From positions 166,161 through 230,160 of the forward strand of contig CALLUS010000009.1 in the NCBI GenBank assembly GCA_938010435.1: a stretch of 64,000 nt of DNA. Reading direction: 5' to 3'. The notes under the pieces are model-generated. The model was not told the DNA's origin and made no database searches. It was given only the letters and a program-made list of their open reading frames with translations. This stretch comes from an uncultured Rhizobiaceae group bacterium. GTDB taxonomy: Bacteria; Pseudomonadota; Alphaproteobacteria; Rhizobiales; Rhizobiaceae. Shown here piece after piece: positions 8,574-17,904 of the stretch; position 1 is the stretch's first letter, and every line of letters starts with the position of its first letter. Position numbers and translations under genes: made by a program.

Positions 8574-9347
8574 CTAATGTTGGGTTTTAGCTGCTGCTTT
8601 TATGTCGCTGCTGAGAATATCGTTGATGATTCCGGCGAAAATCAGATACCCGTTTGTTGTAAAATGAACACCATCACGGCGGCGGATCTCAACCTGCTTG
8701 CCAGTGGCGTCTTTCCAGAACGGGCTGTATTCACCATTTGACCCTGCAAGTGGTGTCCAGGTGTCGATGTAACGAACACCAATCTTCTCTGCCGATTCTT
8801 TGTAAAATGTGTTGAGGTAGAGATAATCTTCTTGGTAGTGCTTGGGTGTGACGATTGGGATACTGACCCAATAAACAGCAAGGCCAGCTTCTTTTAGGTC
8901 GCGCATCATGCGTTCGGTTCGCTCACGATAACGCTCCACCCAACCTTCTGTTTTGTAATGGTAAGCTTTGCCTTTTTCACGAAAAGATTGAAGGTCGTTC
9001 AACCCCAGCAACACGACTGCGGCTTGATAATCTTTTGTACGCGCCAGTTTAACGGCAGCTTTGTTCCAGTCATAGCGATCAACGCGGACAAATCCGGTGT
9101 TCACTTTGCTCTTTTTAACGAATTTGACGGTTTCGTTTTCTTTGTTCAGGCGTGTGAGACCCTGATGCAAACCATTGGCAAGGGAATCTCCCATAATCAC
9201 AATATTTACAACCTGATCTTTGGCTACAGATTGAATATACGGTTTTGCGGTTTCTGGTTTTACAGAGGCATTGAGCACAGGTTGTTGCGCACAAACGCTT
9301 ACAATCATGGTCGCAAATAAAGCGGAAGCTAAAGAAAAACGAAACAT
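8574..9347 (-). CDS. Exported DUF459-type SGNH hydrolase
   Basis: A 257-residue protein with an N-terminal signal peptide ending near SVCAQQ, so probably periplasmic. The SGNH catalytic blocks are complete: IVIMGDSLANGLHQGL (nucleophile Ser), LLGLNDLQSF (the Gly-Asn block) and RRDGVHFTTNGY (Asp-x2-His). The layout fits the DUF459 family, often found beside MBOAT acyltransferases. It precedes the larger SGNH lipoprotein by 105 bases on the same strand and follows the DegT aminotransferase by about 80 bases. Together these suggest a shared role in acylating or trimming an envelope sugar. The exact substrate cannot be read from sequence. Confidence 0.82.
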   Translation of the reverse strand: MFRFSLASALFATMIVSVCAQQPVLNASVKPETAKPYIQSVAKDQVVNIVIMGDSLANGLHQGLTRLNKENETVKFVKKSKVNTGFVRVDRYDWNKAAVKLARTKDYQAAVVLLGLNDLQSFREKGKAYHYKTEGWVERYRERTERMMRDLKEAGLAVYWVSIPIVTPKHYQEDYLYLNTFYKESAEKIGVRYIDTWTPLAGSNGEYSPFWKDATGKQVEIRRRDGVHFTTNGYLIFAGIINDILSSDIKAAAKTQH

Positions 9348-9428
9348 AAATACACGCCGGCCTTGTTGTTGTTCTGTTGTGTGTGCGTCGCTCGCCTTGA
9401 CGAAAGTTTAAACCATGGCGCAGCTAAT

Positions 9429-10622
9429 TCAAGTCGAAAGAGCGTTCACTTCATCGACTATGATTTCGCCAATTGTTACACAATCCTGCTCGTTGAATGT
9501 CAGCGGAACGCGAATGTCACATGTATTGGACAAAACTTCGAGTGTTTCGGGCAAAACGGGTTGTTTGCCTAAATATTCCCAACTGTCATATCTGCTTGTG
9601 AAAGCTGTTGGTTCTTCAGAGCCAAACCATTTGATATCTACGCCACGCTTGCCGCAATTTGCCAAAAGTGTGGGCAGGTTTTCCGGAGCGATTTTAGGCC
9701 GGAACTGAAACGAAGAACCCACATAGTGTTCATGTTGAGGACGTTGAGTTGTCATGATATCGGGGCTGGCTGCCACAACTTTTTCTAAAGCCTGATAGCG
9801 CTTGTTCCAACGGGATATATTTTTATCCAAATCAGCCAATTGCCCGCGAATGAGGGCAGCCCGTAGATTGTCCATCCGACCAGACATATTCGGGCTGACC
9901 AATTTGATTTGATCAAACACGTCTGCGTCGGGTGCTGCGCCGTGGCTGCCGTAAAGCATGTATGATCCGGACATCACGATGGCCCGTGCGGCGATGAATG
10001 GATTGTCCGTGGTCAACAAGCCGCCTTCACCAGAATTAATGTGCTTGTAGGTTTGGGTTGAAAACGCAGCTACTTTACCGAAACTTCCGGAGCGTTTTCC
10101 GTTCCAAGTTGCCCCCATTGTGTGAGCGCAATCTTCGATCATCGTTATGTTGTGTTCTTCGCAAATGGCTTCAATGGTTTCCATATCTGCGATATGCCCA
10201 CGCATGTGCGAGAGCATTAAGAATTTTGCACCTGTACTTCCGGCTTTCAAAGCCAAGTCATCGGTATTGATACGCCAGTCGGCGCCGATTTCAACAAATA
10301 CGGGCTTGCCGCCCGCGGCATGTATCGCGCCGGGAACGGGTGCCAGTGTGTAGGCATTAGCCAGCACAATATCACCTTGTTCTAAACCACTCGCGCGCAT
10401 AGCCAGCTGTAATGCATACCCACCAGATGTGCAGGCCAAACAATATTTTGCGCCCTGCCAAGCAGCATATTCCCGTTCCAACAAAGTGGCTTCGGCTTCT
10501 TCGCCTTCAACTGTGTTATAGCGATGTAATCGGCCGGACCTTAAAATCTCGCCAATGCGTTCGATCACAGATTCGCTGATGGCTTCCTGTTGTGTAAACG
10601 GTTTTTCAAATACGGGTTTCAT
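9429..10622 (-). CDS. DegT/DnrJ/EryC1/StrS family PLP aminotransferase
   Basis: A fold-type I PLP enzyme, 397 residues, of the family that transaminates nucleotide-linked keto sugars, though some members act elsewhere. The PLP lysine is K193 in TQTYKHINSGEGG, the family pattern K-x4-GEGG. The cofactor Asp-x-Ala-His is in MIEDCAHTMGA at about 162-170, and CTSGGYALQLAM at 64-75 is the phosphate-binding turn. ATG at 10622. It is the first gene of the minus-strand run leading to the SGNH and MBOAT genes, so a sugar substrate for the same envelope glycan is plausible, but no other nucleotide-sugar genes are nearby. Confidence 0.87.
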   Translation of the reverse strand: MKPVFEKPFTQQEAISESVIERIGEILRSGRLHRYNTVEGEEAEATLLEREYAAWQGAKYCLACTSGGYALQLAMRASGLEQGDIVLANAYTLAPVPGAIHAAGGKPVFVEIGADWRINTDDLALKAGSTGAKFLMLSHMRGHIADMETIEAICEEHNITMIEDCAHTMGATWNGKRSGSFGKVAAFSTQTYKHINSGEGGLLTTDNPFIAARAIVMSGSYMLYGSHGAAPDADVFDQIKLVSPNMSGRMDNLRAALIRGQLADLDKNISRWNKRYQALEKVVAASPDIMTTQRPQHEHYVGSSFQFRPKIAPENLPTLLANCGKRGVDIKWFGSEEPTAFTSRYDSWEYLGKQPVLPETLEVLSNTCDIRVPLTFNEQDCVTIGEIIVDEVNALST

Positions 10623-10712
10623 TGTTCACATCGACTGATAAGGTTGTCGAATATAGCATAATCGATTGGTGAGTGCTTGTCGCTTACTTCCCTTTGAAAA
10701 TGAGAGAATATT

Positions 10713-11330
10713 ATGAGTTCTTCCGACACGGTTAAAATCTTTGGCAGCCCGCGTTCCCGCCTCACACGGGTGAGTTGGATGTGTCAGGAATTAGGGCAGG
10801 CCTATGAGGTTATCCCAACTAAACCGCACACGCCAGAAATGAGAGCGGTTAATCCGGCAGGCAAAGGGCCGGTGCTTGTCGATGGAGATGTTACCGTCAT
10901 CGATTCTGCTGCGATTTGTATATACCTCGCTGACAAGAACATGGAAAAAAATATGAGCGCTGCCCCCGCAACAGCGGACCGGGCGGCTTTAGATTCATGG
11001 ATGCATTTTGCACAAAGTGATCTTGAAGCTCCTCTTTGGTTGAAGATGAAACACACGTTCATTTTGCCAGATGAGTATCGAGCGGATGTGAATGCTGTCA
11101 CGAAAATGGAATTTAAAAATGCTATCGGCGCAATGGACGTCCGATTGGGTGACAATCAATATGCGATTGGAGACCGTTTTACAGCTGCAGACGTGGTCTT
11201 GGGCCATACCGGTTCATGGGCGCGTAGTGCAAAGTTTGAAATCGACAGTGATCGGGTTAACGCATATTTAGACCGTGTGCTTATCCGCGATGCTTTGGCA
11301 CGCGCACGAGAAATTGAAAAAGACATGTGA
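10713..11330 (+). CDS. Glutathione S-transferase family protein
   Basis: A 205-residue cytoplasmic GST: a thioredoxin-like N-terminal domain (about 5-80) with the glutathione-binding cis-proline region AVNPAGKGPVLVDGD and the DSAAI segment, followed by the all-helical C-terminal domain including FTAADVVLGH, the usual capping box. The ATG at 10713 has a GAGAG ribosome site. It is divergent from the aminotransferase gene. Its stop codon is directly followed, with no spacer, by the stop codon of the convergent M32 carboxypeptidase gene. Substrate is unknown; glutathione conjugation or peroxide handling is typical of the family. Confidence 0.88.
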   Translation: MSSSDTVKIFGSPRSRLTRVSWMCQELGQAYEVIPTKPHTPEMRAVNPAGKGPVLVDGDVTVIDSAAICIYLADKNMEKNMSAAPATADRAALDSWMHFAQSDLEAPLWLKMKHTFILPDEYRADVNAVTKMEFKNAIGAMDVRLGDNQYAIGDRFTAADVVLGHTGSWARSAKFEIDSDRVNAYLDRVLIRDALARAREIEKDM

Positions 11331-12821
11331 CTACAGATCGAACAGGTCTGTGTATTTTTTCTCTAAATAGTTGAGCAAGGGTTCGGCGGTAACCTTTGCG
11401 CCTACCGTATTTTCAATCAAAATATCGGGTTCAAACAGTGATCCTTTTTGGTGCACGTTTTCACGTAACCAATTTAGGGCATTGTCTGTTTTTCCTTGAG
11501 CTATTTGTTCGTTGAGTTCCGGTTCGGCTTTGCGCAAAACTTCGTTCAATTGTGCTGCATAGATATTGCCCAATGAATAGGTTGGGAAATATCCAAACAA
11601 GCCTACGGACCAATGTACATCTTGCAAAACGCCATGGGCGGCGTCTGGTACGGCTATCCCAAAATCACGTTCGAAGCGACGGTTCCATTCTGCCTCAAGA
11701 TCGGTCACTTCGAGTGTGCCGGATATCAACTCGCGTTCTAGTTCAAAACGCAGAAGCACATGCAAGTTATAATGCACTTCGTCAGATTCAGTGCGGATAA
11801 AGCCGGTCTCCACATGGTTGATGATTTTATAAAGTTCATCAACGGAGCCAACCGTATCTTTGCCAAATGCTTCATTCATGTGCGGCAGCAGCCAATTGCA
11901 GAATGCTTTGCTGCGACCAATCTGGTTTTCCCAAAGACGTGACTGACTTTCATGTACGCCCATAGAAGCGTAGCTGGCCACAGGCTCTAAAACGTATTGT
12001 TCTGGCATGCCTTGCTCATAGAGTGCGTGGCCCAGTTCATGGAGCGTGGAGTAAAGGCAATCGAGTGGATTGTCGGCATCAACACGAGTGGTGATGCGGG
12101 AATCATTTCCTGTACCTGAGGAAAATGGGTGGACCGATAGATCCAAGCGCCCTGACTGCCAATTGTATCCAACGATGTCTGCAAAACTTCGAGCCAGTTT
12201 CATCTGAGCATCTGTTTCAAACGGTCCTGTCAGGGTTGCCCGACCGCCAGATTTTTCTGCAATTTTTTGGCGCAATGCCGACAATCTTGGACGCATGCCC
12301 TCTAACAATGGTTGCAGCACATCTACTGTCATGCCCGGTTCGAAATCGTTGAGCAAAGCATCGTAAAGGTTTCCGACTTCACCCGCGAGGCACTTTGCTT
12401 CTTCGCGCTTTAGGTCGATAATTTTTGATAAAACGGGTGCGAAATCTGCAAATGAATTCGCGGAACGAGCCTTCGCCCAAATGCCTTGTGCTTGTGATGT
12501 GATCCGCGCCAGTTCTTCAGATAATTTGGTTGGAATTTTTGTGGAACGCTCGTATGATTTTCGCACCAAACGCACATTCGCCTTCCCAACTTCATCTAGT
12601 TCGTCAACGTCGATTTTTTCAAGCCATTCACTAATACGAGGGTCGGTGCGATGTGCGTGACTGACGACTTCTAAAGCGCCCATTTGTTCTGCCCGCATGG
12701 GGGCACCATTGGGCGGCATTATGACTTCTTGATCCCAAGACAAAACACCTGCGATCTGACCTAATGCCGACGACTGCTTCACGTGGTTGAGCAGTTGCGT
12801 ATAGGTGGATGATGAAGACAT
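11331..12821 (-). CDS. M32 family metallocarboxypeptidase
   Basis: Cytoplasmic zinc carboxypeptidase of the Taq family that removes C-terminal residues with broad specificity. The 496-residue length is normal. Key motifs are HPFSSG (231), DSRITTRVD, the zinc site HELGHALYEQG with H261, E262 and H265, the third-ligand helix in HESQSRLWEN, and GxIRTESDEVHYNLH near 340. ATG at 12821. It ends flush against the GST gene and is divergent from the GGDEF/EAL gene. There are no signs of export. Confidence 0.93.
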   Translation of the reverse strand: MSSSSTYTQLLNHVKQSSALGQIAGVLSWDQEVIMPPNGAPMRAEQMGALEVVSHAHRTDPRISEWLEKIDVDELDEVGKANVRLVRKSYERSTKIPTKLSEELARITSQAQGIWAKARSANSFADFAPVLSKIIDLKREEAKCLAGEVGNLYDALLNDFEPGMTVDVLQPLLEGMRPRLSALRQKIAEKSGGRATLTGPFETDAQMKLARSFADIVGYNWQSGRLDLSVHPFSSGTGNDSRITTRVDADNPLDCLYSTLHELGHALYEQGMPEQYVLEPVASYASMGVHESQSRLWENQIGRSKAFCNWLLPHMNEAFGKDTVGSVDELYKIINHVETGFIRTESDEVHYNLHVLLRFELERELISGTLEVTDLEAEWNRRFERDFGIAVPDAAHGVLQDVHWSVGLFGYFPTYSLGNIYAAQLNEVLRKAEPELNEQIAQGKTDNALNWLRENVHQKGSLFEPDILIENTVGAKVTAEPLLNYLEKKYTDLFDL

Positions 12822-12964
12822 ATTTTACCTGATATCTTTGGGGTTTTGTTTGGTCTTGTTTAACTTGTGCAATTCAATTTGCCTATATGAGATTGGGTGT
12901 TCTTTAACTTATAAGGTGCATTGTCTGGTCACATGAATGGGCGGGCTCAAGGTTTGGTTGTGAA

Positions 12965-14737
12965 ATGAACGATTCATCTGCAAAAAGTGTTGTGGAACGC
13001 AAAAGCGATAAGCTTGAGGCGCTGCTAAATCCAAACGCGCCTGCTGAGCGCCGGAATTTGGAAAATGATGTTCTGCGGTCAGTTGGTGAATGCGTTTATG
13101 AATGGGATGTAAAGAGCGACCGTTTGGAGTGGAGTGCTGGCGCAGAAGAATTGATGTGTATCGGTTCAACACAATCGTTTCAGACAAGCCGTGACTTCAA
13201 TGCCCTCCTTTTGCCGACAACAGAATCAACCCGCAATGATGCGATTTTATCGTCAAAGACGGTAGATGATGGTCTTGGTGTTTCCTTTCGACTGCAATAC
13301 GCGTTAAGCGCTGAAAAACTTGGCACTGCCAGTGATGTTTGGGTGGAGGATAGCGGCCGCTGGTTTGGTGGCGAAGACGGTACGCCCTTACGCGCCCATG
13401 GTATTATCCGGGTCATCAATGAACGACGCAGTTTGGAACAACGGCTGGAGCACCTTTCCCGCCATGATCCGCTTACAGGTCTTTTTAATCGGGCGCATCT
13501 GAATGTGCGTCTGCAAGATGAGTTCGATGAAATTGCCAGAAGTGAAGGATGTTCTTCATTTGTGGTTGTGGGGTTGGAACATTTTGACTTGATCAATTCA
13601 GTTTATGGTTATGAAGCAGGCGATGCCGTGATTGCTGAAATTGCCAGTCGATTGAGCGAAAATCTGCGCGACAAAGATATAATAGGTCGGTTTTCAGGAG
13701 CTAAATTGGGCATTATTCTTCCCGGTTCAAACGATCGGGATATGCTGGTTGCGGGTTACCGTATTTTGAATCTGCTGCGTGAAAATGTGGTGCAAACCAA
13801 AAGCGGTCCGATTGCTGTTTCCGTTTCTATTGGCGGCGTTGTTATCCCGCAACATGCGCGCGATATTAAACAAACATTTATGGCTGTGCACCAAGCGCTG
13901 GGCGAAAGCCGACGTGGCCGTAACGCGTCTATCGTAAGTTATCGTCGTGACGAGAAGCGCGATGCCGAACGGCAAGAAGCTGCCAAGACAGCCGAGCGTA
14001 TTGTCTCGGCTTTGAAGAAGAAGCGCATTCATTTGGCGTGGCAACCCATCGTCGATGCGATGACTCATGAACTGGCATTTCACGAAGCACTAATCCGTTT
14101 GGAAGGTGAAGATGGCGCCGCGTTCACCGCCGGAGATTTTGTGTCCACTGCGCAAAACCTGGGTCTCATTCGATTAGTTGACCATTTTGCGTTGGATGAG
14201 GCGTTGAAGACGTTGGCAGAAAATCCAACGGCTCAGTTTTCGTTGAATGTTTCTAATGACACAGCGTGTGATCCTGAATGGTTGTCCAAATTGGCGCACC
14301 ATGCTCATCGTTGCCCGGGACTTGCCCAACGTTTGATCGTAGAAATCACAGAATCTCACGCAGCTGAATCACTGGAAGAAGCCCGCCGTTTTATTGAAGG
14401 CGTGAAAGACATAGGATGTCAGGTGGCTTTGGATGATTTCGGCGCTGGTTTCACATCATTCCGCAATCTAAAGGGCTTGCCGTTTGATATTATCAAAGTG
14501 GATGGGCAGTTTGTGGACAATCTGAAAACCAGTACAGAAAACCAGAGCTTCATCAAGGCACTGGTTGATCTTGCAAAATTATTTGATGCGAAAACTGTTG
14601 TCGAATGGGTGGAAGATGTTGAAACCGCTAACATGTTGCGTGATTGGGGGGTCGACTACCTCCAAGGCTATCGTTTTGGCGAGCCACAGCGCAAAAATCC
14701 TTGGACCGAAGAGCATAAGGTGTCCGCTGTTAGCTAG
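12965..14737 (+). CDS. Cyclic-di-GMP signalling protein: PAS-like, degenerate GGDEF, intact EAL
   Basis: A 590-residue cytoplasmic protein without membrane segments. An N-terminal PAS-like sensor (about 35-150) is followed by a GGDEF domain (about 160-320) whose signature is SGAKL at 244-248, so diguanylate cyclase activity is probably lost. The EAL domain (about 335-575) looks catalytic: EAL at 374-376, the Asn in SLNVSND, VEITES, LDDFGAGFTS, the Lys in IIKVDGQFV, and EWVEDVE and YLQGYRFG near the end. The likely net activity is c-di-GMP hydrolysis, with the GGDEF part serving as GTP-binding or structural domain. Its last 8 bases overlap the convergent cupin gene. Confidence 0.9.
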   Translation: MNDSSAKSVVERKSDKLEALLNPNAPAERRNLENDVLRSVGECVYEWDVKSDRLEWSAGAEELMCIGSTQSFQTSRDFNALLLPTTESTRNDAILSSKTVDDGLGVSFRLQYALSAEKLGTASDVWVEDSGRWFGGEDGTPLRAHGIIRVINERRSLEQRLEHLSRHDPLTGLFNRAHLNVRLQDEFDEIARSEGCSSFVVVGLEHFDLINSVYGYEAGDAVIAEIASRLSENLRDKDIIGRFSGAKLGIILPGSNDRDMLVAGYRILNLLRENVVQTKSGPIAVSVSIGGVVIPQHARDIKQTFMAVHQALGESRRGRNASIVSYRRDEKRDAERQEAAKTAERIVSALKKKRIHLAWQPIVDAMTHELAFHEALIRLEGEDGAAFTAGDFVSTAQNLGLIRLVDHFALDEALKTLAENPTAQFSLNVSNDTACDPEWLSKLAHHAHRCPGLAQRLIVEITESHAAESLEEARRFIEGVKDIGCQVALDDFGAGFTSFRNLKGLPFDIIKVDGQFVDNLKTSTENQSFIKALVDLAKLFDAKTVVEWVEDVETANMLRDWGVDYLQGYRFGEPQRKNPWTEEHKVSAVS

Positions 14738-15161
14738 AATTCCTTGGAACAGGCCGCCAGTCTGGTGGGGCCATTTCAAAATTCTTAAAATCAAACCCCG
14801 GGGCCACGGTACATCCGACGAGAGTCCATACACCTAAGCTTTCTGCAGTTTGCCACCATCCTGCAGGTACAATGATTTGCGGCTTCTCGCCCATCGCGAT
14901 ATTTGTGCCAAGCCGATGGGCCTCAGCGTCATGACCGTTTGAAGACAGGGTCAATCCCAATGGCCCGCCAGCGTAGTGGTGCCAGACTTCCGCACTGCCG
15001 TGAACACGGTGCCAATGGGAACACTCTCCTGCTTCCAAAAGATAGTAGATCGCAGTGGATGCATTGTCCTCATCGCGAAATGTCTGGTTGTAATACCCAC
15101 CTTCCGGATGGGGTTTCATGTCAAAATGTTCAATCACATCAGCTGCGCGCATTTTATCCAT
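14730..15161 (-). CDS. DUF985 cupin-fold protein
   Basis: A 143-residue small cupin. It shows the characteristic HPEGGYYNQTFRD opening (17-29), SHWHRVHGSAEVWHHYAGGPL in the cupin core, and PAGWWQTAESLG in the second cupin motif. Family members are described as RmlC-like cupins of unsettled function, possibly sugar or metal binding. Its ATG at 15161 shares one base with the stop codon of the upstream glyoxalase II gene, so the two are translationally coupled. The 3' end overlaps the EAL gene by 8 bases in convergent orientation. Confidence 0.85.
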   Translation of the reverse strand: MDKMRAADVIEHFDMKPHPEGGYYNQTFRDEDNASTAIYYLLEAGECSHWHRVHGSAEVWHHYAGGPLGLTLSSNGHDAEAHRLGTNIAMGEKPQIIVPAGWWQTAESLGVWTLVGCTVAPGFDFKNFEMAPPDWRPVPRNSS

Positions 15162-15934
15162 CAGAATCGATCCTTGCGCGCCCGGATTTCAGCAAAAACG
15201 TCAATGTCTTCGGCATTCTCCATGCCTAGATGGGCGCGAATTTCCGGATCTTGAACGCGTAAGAACGGATTGGTTTCTTTTTCAATTCCGATTGTTGTTG
15301 GTAAAGTGGGCGTTCCTTCGTCGCGTAAATGTTCAATCTCTTTGGCACGTTCAATGAGAGCCTTGTTCTCCGGGTCAATTGTGACAGCAAAACGTGCGTT
15401 TGAAAGTGTGTATTCGTGGCCTGCGTAGACTTTGGTGTCGTCTGGTAAAGCGGCGAGGCGCTGCATGGCTAAATGCATCATTGCAGCATCGCCTTCAAAT
15501 ATGCGACCGCACCCGAGAGCAAATAGCGCATCGGCAGCAAACACCGCTTTTTGATCCACAAAATAATATGCGATTTGCCCCAACGTATGGCCGGGTGTGC
15601 CAATCACTTCAATACGTTGGCCTTCCAGTTCAAAGACATCTCCGTGATCAACACTTTTGTCGATGCCGGGAATTTTTGTCTCTTCTTTCTTTGGGCCGAT
15701 AATCTCACAGCCATGTTCTGCTTTTAGCGCAGAATTAGCGGCCACATGATCGCCATGGTGGTGGGTTGTGAGGATGTGAGTAAGTTTGAGGCGCTTGTCT
15801 TCCAGAACATCTGCAATGGACTCTTCTTCTGGTGCATCAATGCTGATCACCAAACCAGTCTGCGGATCGGATAAAATTACCCCATAATTGTCTTCGCGAC
15901 AGGGAAATTGAAAGATTTTCATCTTGTTGGCCAT
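15161..15934 (-). CDS. gloB: Hydroxyacylglutathione hydrolase (glyoxalase II)
   Basis: Hydrolyses S-lactoylglutathione to lactate and glutathione, completing methylglyoxal detoxification. The 257 residues are read from ATG 15934, which has a GAGG ribosome site; a longer frame back to 16096 would overlap the divergent gene and adds unrelated sequence. The metallo-beta-lactamase motif THHHGDH is at 57-63, and later ligands sit in GTPGHTLGQ, FAADALF and YAGHEYT. The C-terminal substrate-binding helices include NPFLRVQDPEIR. It is the first gene of a coupled pair with the DUF985 cupin and is divergent from a methyltransferase gene, a neighbour pair frequent in rhizobia. Confidence 0.95.
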   Translation of the reverse strand: MANKMKIFQFPCREDNYGVILSDPQTGLVISIDAPEEESIADVLEDKRLKLTHILTTHHHGDHVAANSALKAEHGCEIIGPKKEETKIPGIDKSVDHGDVFELEGQRIEVIGTPGHTLGQIAYYFVDQKAVFAADALFALGCGRIFEGDAAMMHLAMQRLAALPDDTKVYAGHEYTLSNARFAVTIDPENKALIERAKEIEHLRDEGTPTLPTTIGIEKETNPFLRVQDPEIRAHLGMENAEDIDVFAEIRARKDRF

Positions 15935-15985
15935 TTGTACCTCTTTTGCATTCCGCTTTGTGCTGAACCTTGTTAGCGTGATCGA

Positions 15986-16762
15986 ATGAATATGGACATA
16001 GTTGATCTTCGGCAGTTTTATGGCACCCCGCTTGGTGCGGTGGCGCGACGTTCTATTGAACAAGCGTTGAGCGTGGTTTGGAAGCCCATGTCTCAAGAGC
16101 GTTTAGTGGGGTTTGGTTATGCCACGCCCTATCTTGAGCGCTTTAAGGCTGATACCGAACGCACGATTGCGCTGATGCCAGCCCGTCAGGGGGCTGTACA
16201 TTGGCCATTTGGTGAACCTTGCGCCACATCACTGGTGTTTGAAGAAGATATGCCGTTACCCGATTCCTCTATCGACCGAATGGTCATGGTGCACGGGTTA
16301 GAGCATTGTGAAAATGCCAGTGAAACATTGCATGAAGTGTGGCGCGTTTTAGCGCCTGGTGGAAAACTTGTTATTGTGATTCCAAACCGTCGCGGTGTTT
16401 GGGCACGTGTGGAACACACACCTTTTGGCGCAGGACGACCATATACAGGCGGTCAACTGTCTCGCTTGCTGCGCGACAATATGTTTACGCCGACAGCTTG
16501 GTCGGACGCTTTGCATTTTCCACCATCGGGCAAAGGGTTGGTGATGAAGTTTGCAAATTCTCTCGAAAAATTCGGACGGCGGTTTACACCTGCATTTGCC
16601 GGAGTCGTGGTGGTGGAAGCCACGAAACAGGTTTATCAAGGTCTGCCCGTTCGGCAACGTCAATCGAAACGTGTGTTCGTGCCGGTTTTAGCGCCTCAGG
16701 GCGTGAGCAATGCCGGACGCAAAGATTCAAATTCACTTCACAAGTCCAAAGACACGCTCTAA
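15986..16762 (+). CDS. Class I SAM-dependent methyltransferase
   Basis: A 258-residue cytoplasmic protein. The methyltransferase-11-type region is visible in [19 protein letters not shown] (about 88-106) and in the post-motif strand [26 protein letters not shown]. The first SAM-binding glycine loop is weak and not clearly conserved, so the substrate and even activity are uncertain. There are two possible starts, ATG 15986 or ATG 15992. It is divergent from gloB with about 50 bases shared for promoters, and lies upstream of hisC. Homologues at this position in rhizobia are annotated only as methyltransferases. Confidence 0.8.
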   Translation: MNMDIVDLRQFYGTPLGAVARRSIEQALSVVWKPMSQERLVGFGYATPYLERFKADTERTIALMPARQGAVHWPFGEPCATSLVFEEDMPLPDSSIDRMVMVHGLEHCENASETLHEVWRVLAPGGKLVIVIPNRRGVWARVEHTPFGAGRPYTGGQLSRLLRDNMFTPTAWSDALHFPPSGKGLVMKFANSLEKFGRRFTPAFAGVVVVEATKQVYQGLPVRQRQSKRVFVPVLAPQGVSNAGRKDSNSLHKSKDTL

Positions 16763-16802
16763 ACAAATCTCAAGTTTATTGTACATAGTCTCGAGCGACC
16801 AC

Positions 16803-17903
16803 ATGAACACTCAACAACCTCGCCCCGAACCTAATTCAGGTATTTTGGATATTGCGGCTTATATTCCGGGAAAATCTGAAGGCCCAAAGGGCATGAAAGT
16901 GCATAAACTTTCTGCGAATGAAACGCCACTGGGCCCAAGCCCAAAAGCGAAAGAGGCTTTCTCTAATCTGTCGACTGTTCTGGAAGATTATCCGGATGGG
17001 AGTTCAAGTGATTTGCGCGAAACCTTGGGCAAAGTTCACGGGTTGAACCCCGCTAATATTCTTGCTGGCAATGGGTCTGATGAATTGTTGTCACTTGTGG
17101 CACAATGTTACTTAAAGCCGGGCGATGAAGCGATTTATACAGCCCACGGTTTTTTGGTTTACCGCATCGGTATTCTAACTGCAGGTGCAACGCCAGTCAT
17201 TGCTCCTGAAACTGAATTTAAAGCGGATGTTGAGGCGATCGTCGAGCGGGTTACAGAAAAAACGCGTGTGATTTTTCTCGCTAACCCGAACAATCCGACA
17301 GGCACGTATTTGCCCATGAGCGAAGTGCGCCGTTTACATGCTGCTTTACCCCCAACCGTTCTTCTTGTTTTGGATGCTGCTTATGCAGAATATGTGCGTC
17401 GTAATGATTACGAGAGTGGCATTGAATTGGTCTCTAACAACGAGAACGTTGTTATGACCCGTACGTTTTCAAAGATTTACGGTTTGGCTGCGTTGCGTGT
17501 CGGTTGGATGTACGGCCCTGACCATATTATAGACGCGTTGAACCGCGTGCGTGGCCCGTTCAATGTGAATGCGGCCGCACTTGCTGCAGCCAAAGCTGCA
17601 GTAGAAGACCGTATTATGATTGATCAGGCGATTGCCCACAATGATGAGTGGTTGAATTGGACGACAGAACAATTGAGTGCGTTGGGATTGAATATCACAC
17701 CAAGCGTTGGAAACTTTATCCTGATCCATTTTGATGGCTCAGATAAGGTTGCGAAAGATGCTGATGCCTTCCTGACGTCACGCGGCTTTGTCTTACGTAT
17801 GGTGGGAGGTTATGGATTGCCGAATTCATTGCGCATGACCATTGGCACGGAAGAAGCATGTCGTGGTGTCGTTGCTGCGATGACAGAATTTATGGCGTCC
17901 TGA
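16803..17903 (+). CDS. hisC: Histidinol-phosphate aminotransferase
   Basis: PLP enzyme of histidine synthesis; the rhizobial enzyme of this type also transaminates aromatic substrates. The 366-residue protein begins at ATG 16803. Motifs: [11 protein letters not shown] at the N-terminus, the cofactor loop [27 protein letters not shown], and the Schiff-base lysine K224 in [17 protein letters not shown]. The next gene, a prephenate/arogenate dehydrogenase, starts one base after the stop. This hisC-tyrA pairing suggests that tyrosine or phenylalanine synthesis is also served. Confidence 0.93.
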   Translation: MNTQQPRPEPNSGILDIAAYIPGKSEGPKGMKVHKLSANETPLGPSPKAKEAFSNLSTVLEDYPDGSSSDLRETLGKVHGLNPANILAGNGSDELLSLVAQCYLKPGDEAIYTAHGFLVYRIGILTAGATPVIAPETEFKADVEAIVERVTEKTRVIFLANPNNPTGTYLPMSEVRRLHAALPPTVLLVLDAAYAEYVRRNDYESGIELVSNNENVVMTRTFSKIYGLAALRVGWMYGPDHIIDALNRVRGPFNVNAAALAAAKAAVEDRIMIDQAIAHNDEWLNWTTEQLSALGLNITPSVGNFILIHFDGSDKVAKDADAFLTSRGFVLRMVGGYGLPNSLRMTIGTEEACRGVVAAMTEFMAS

Positions 17904-17904
17904 T

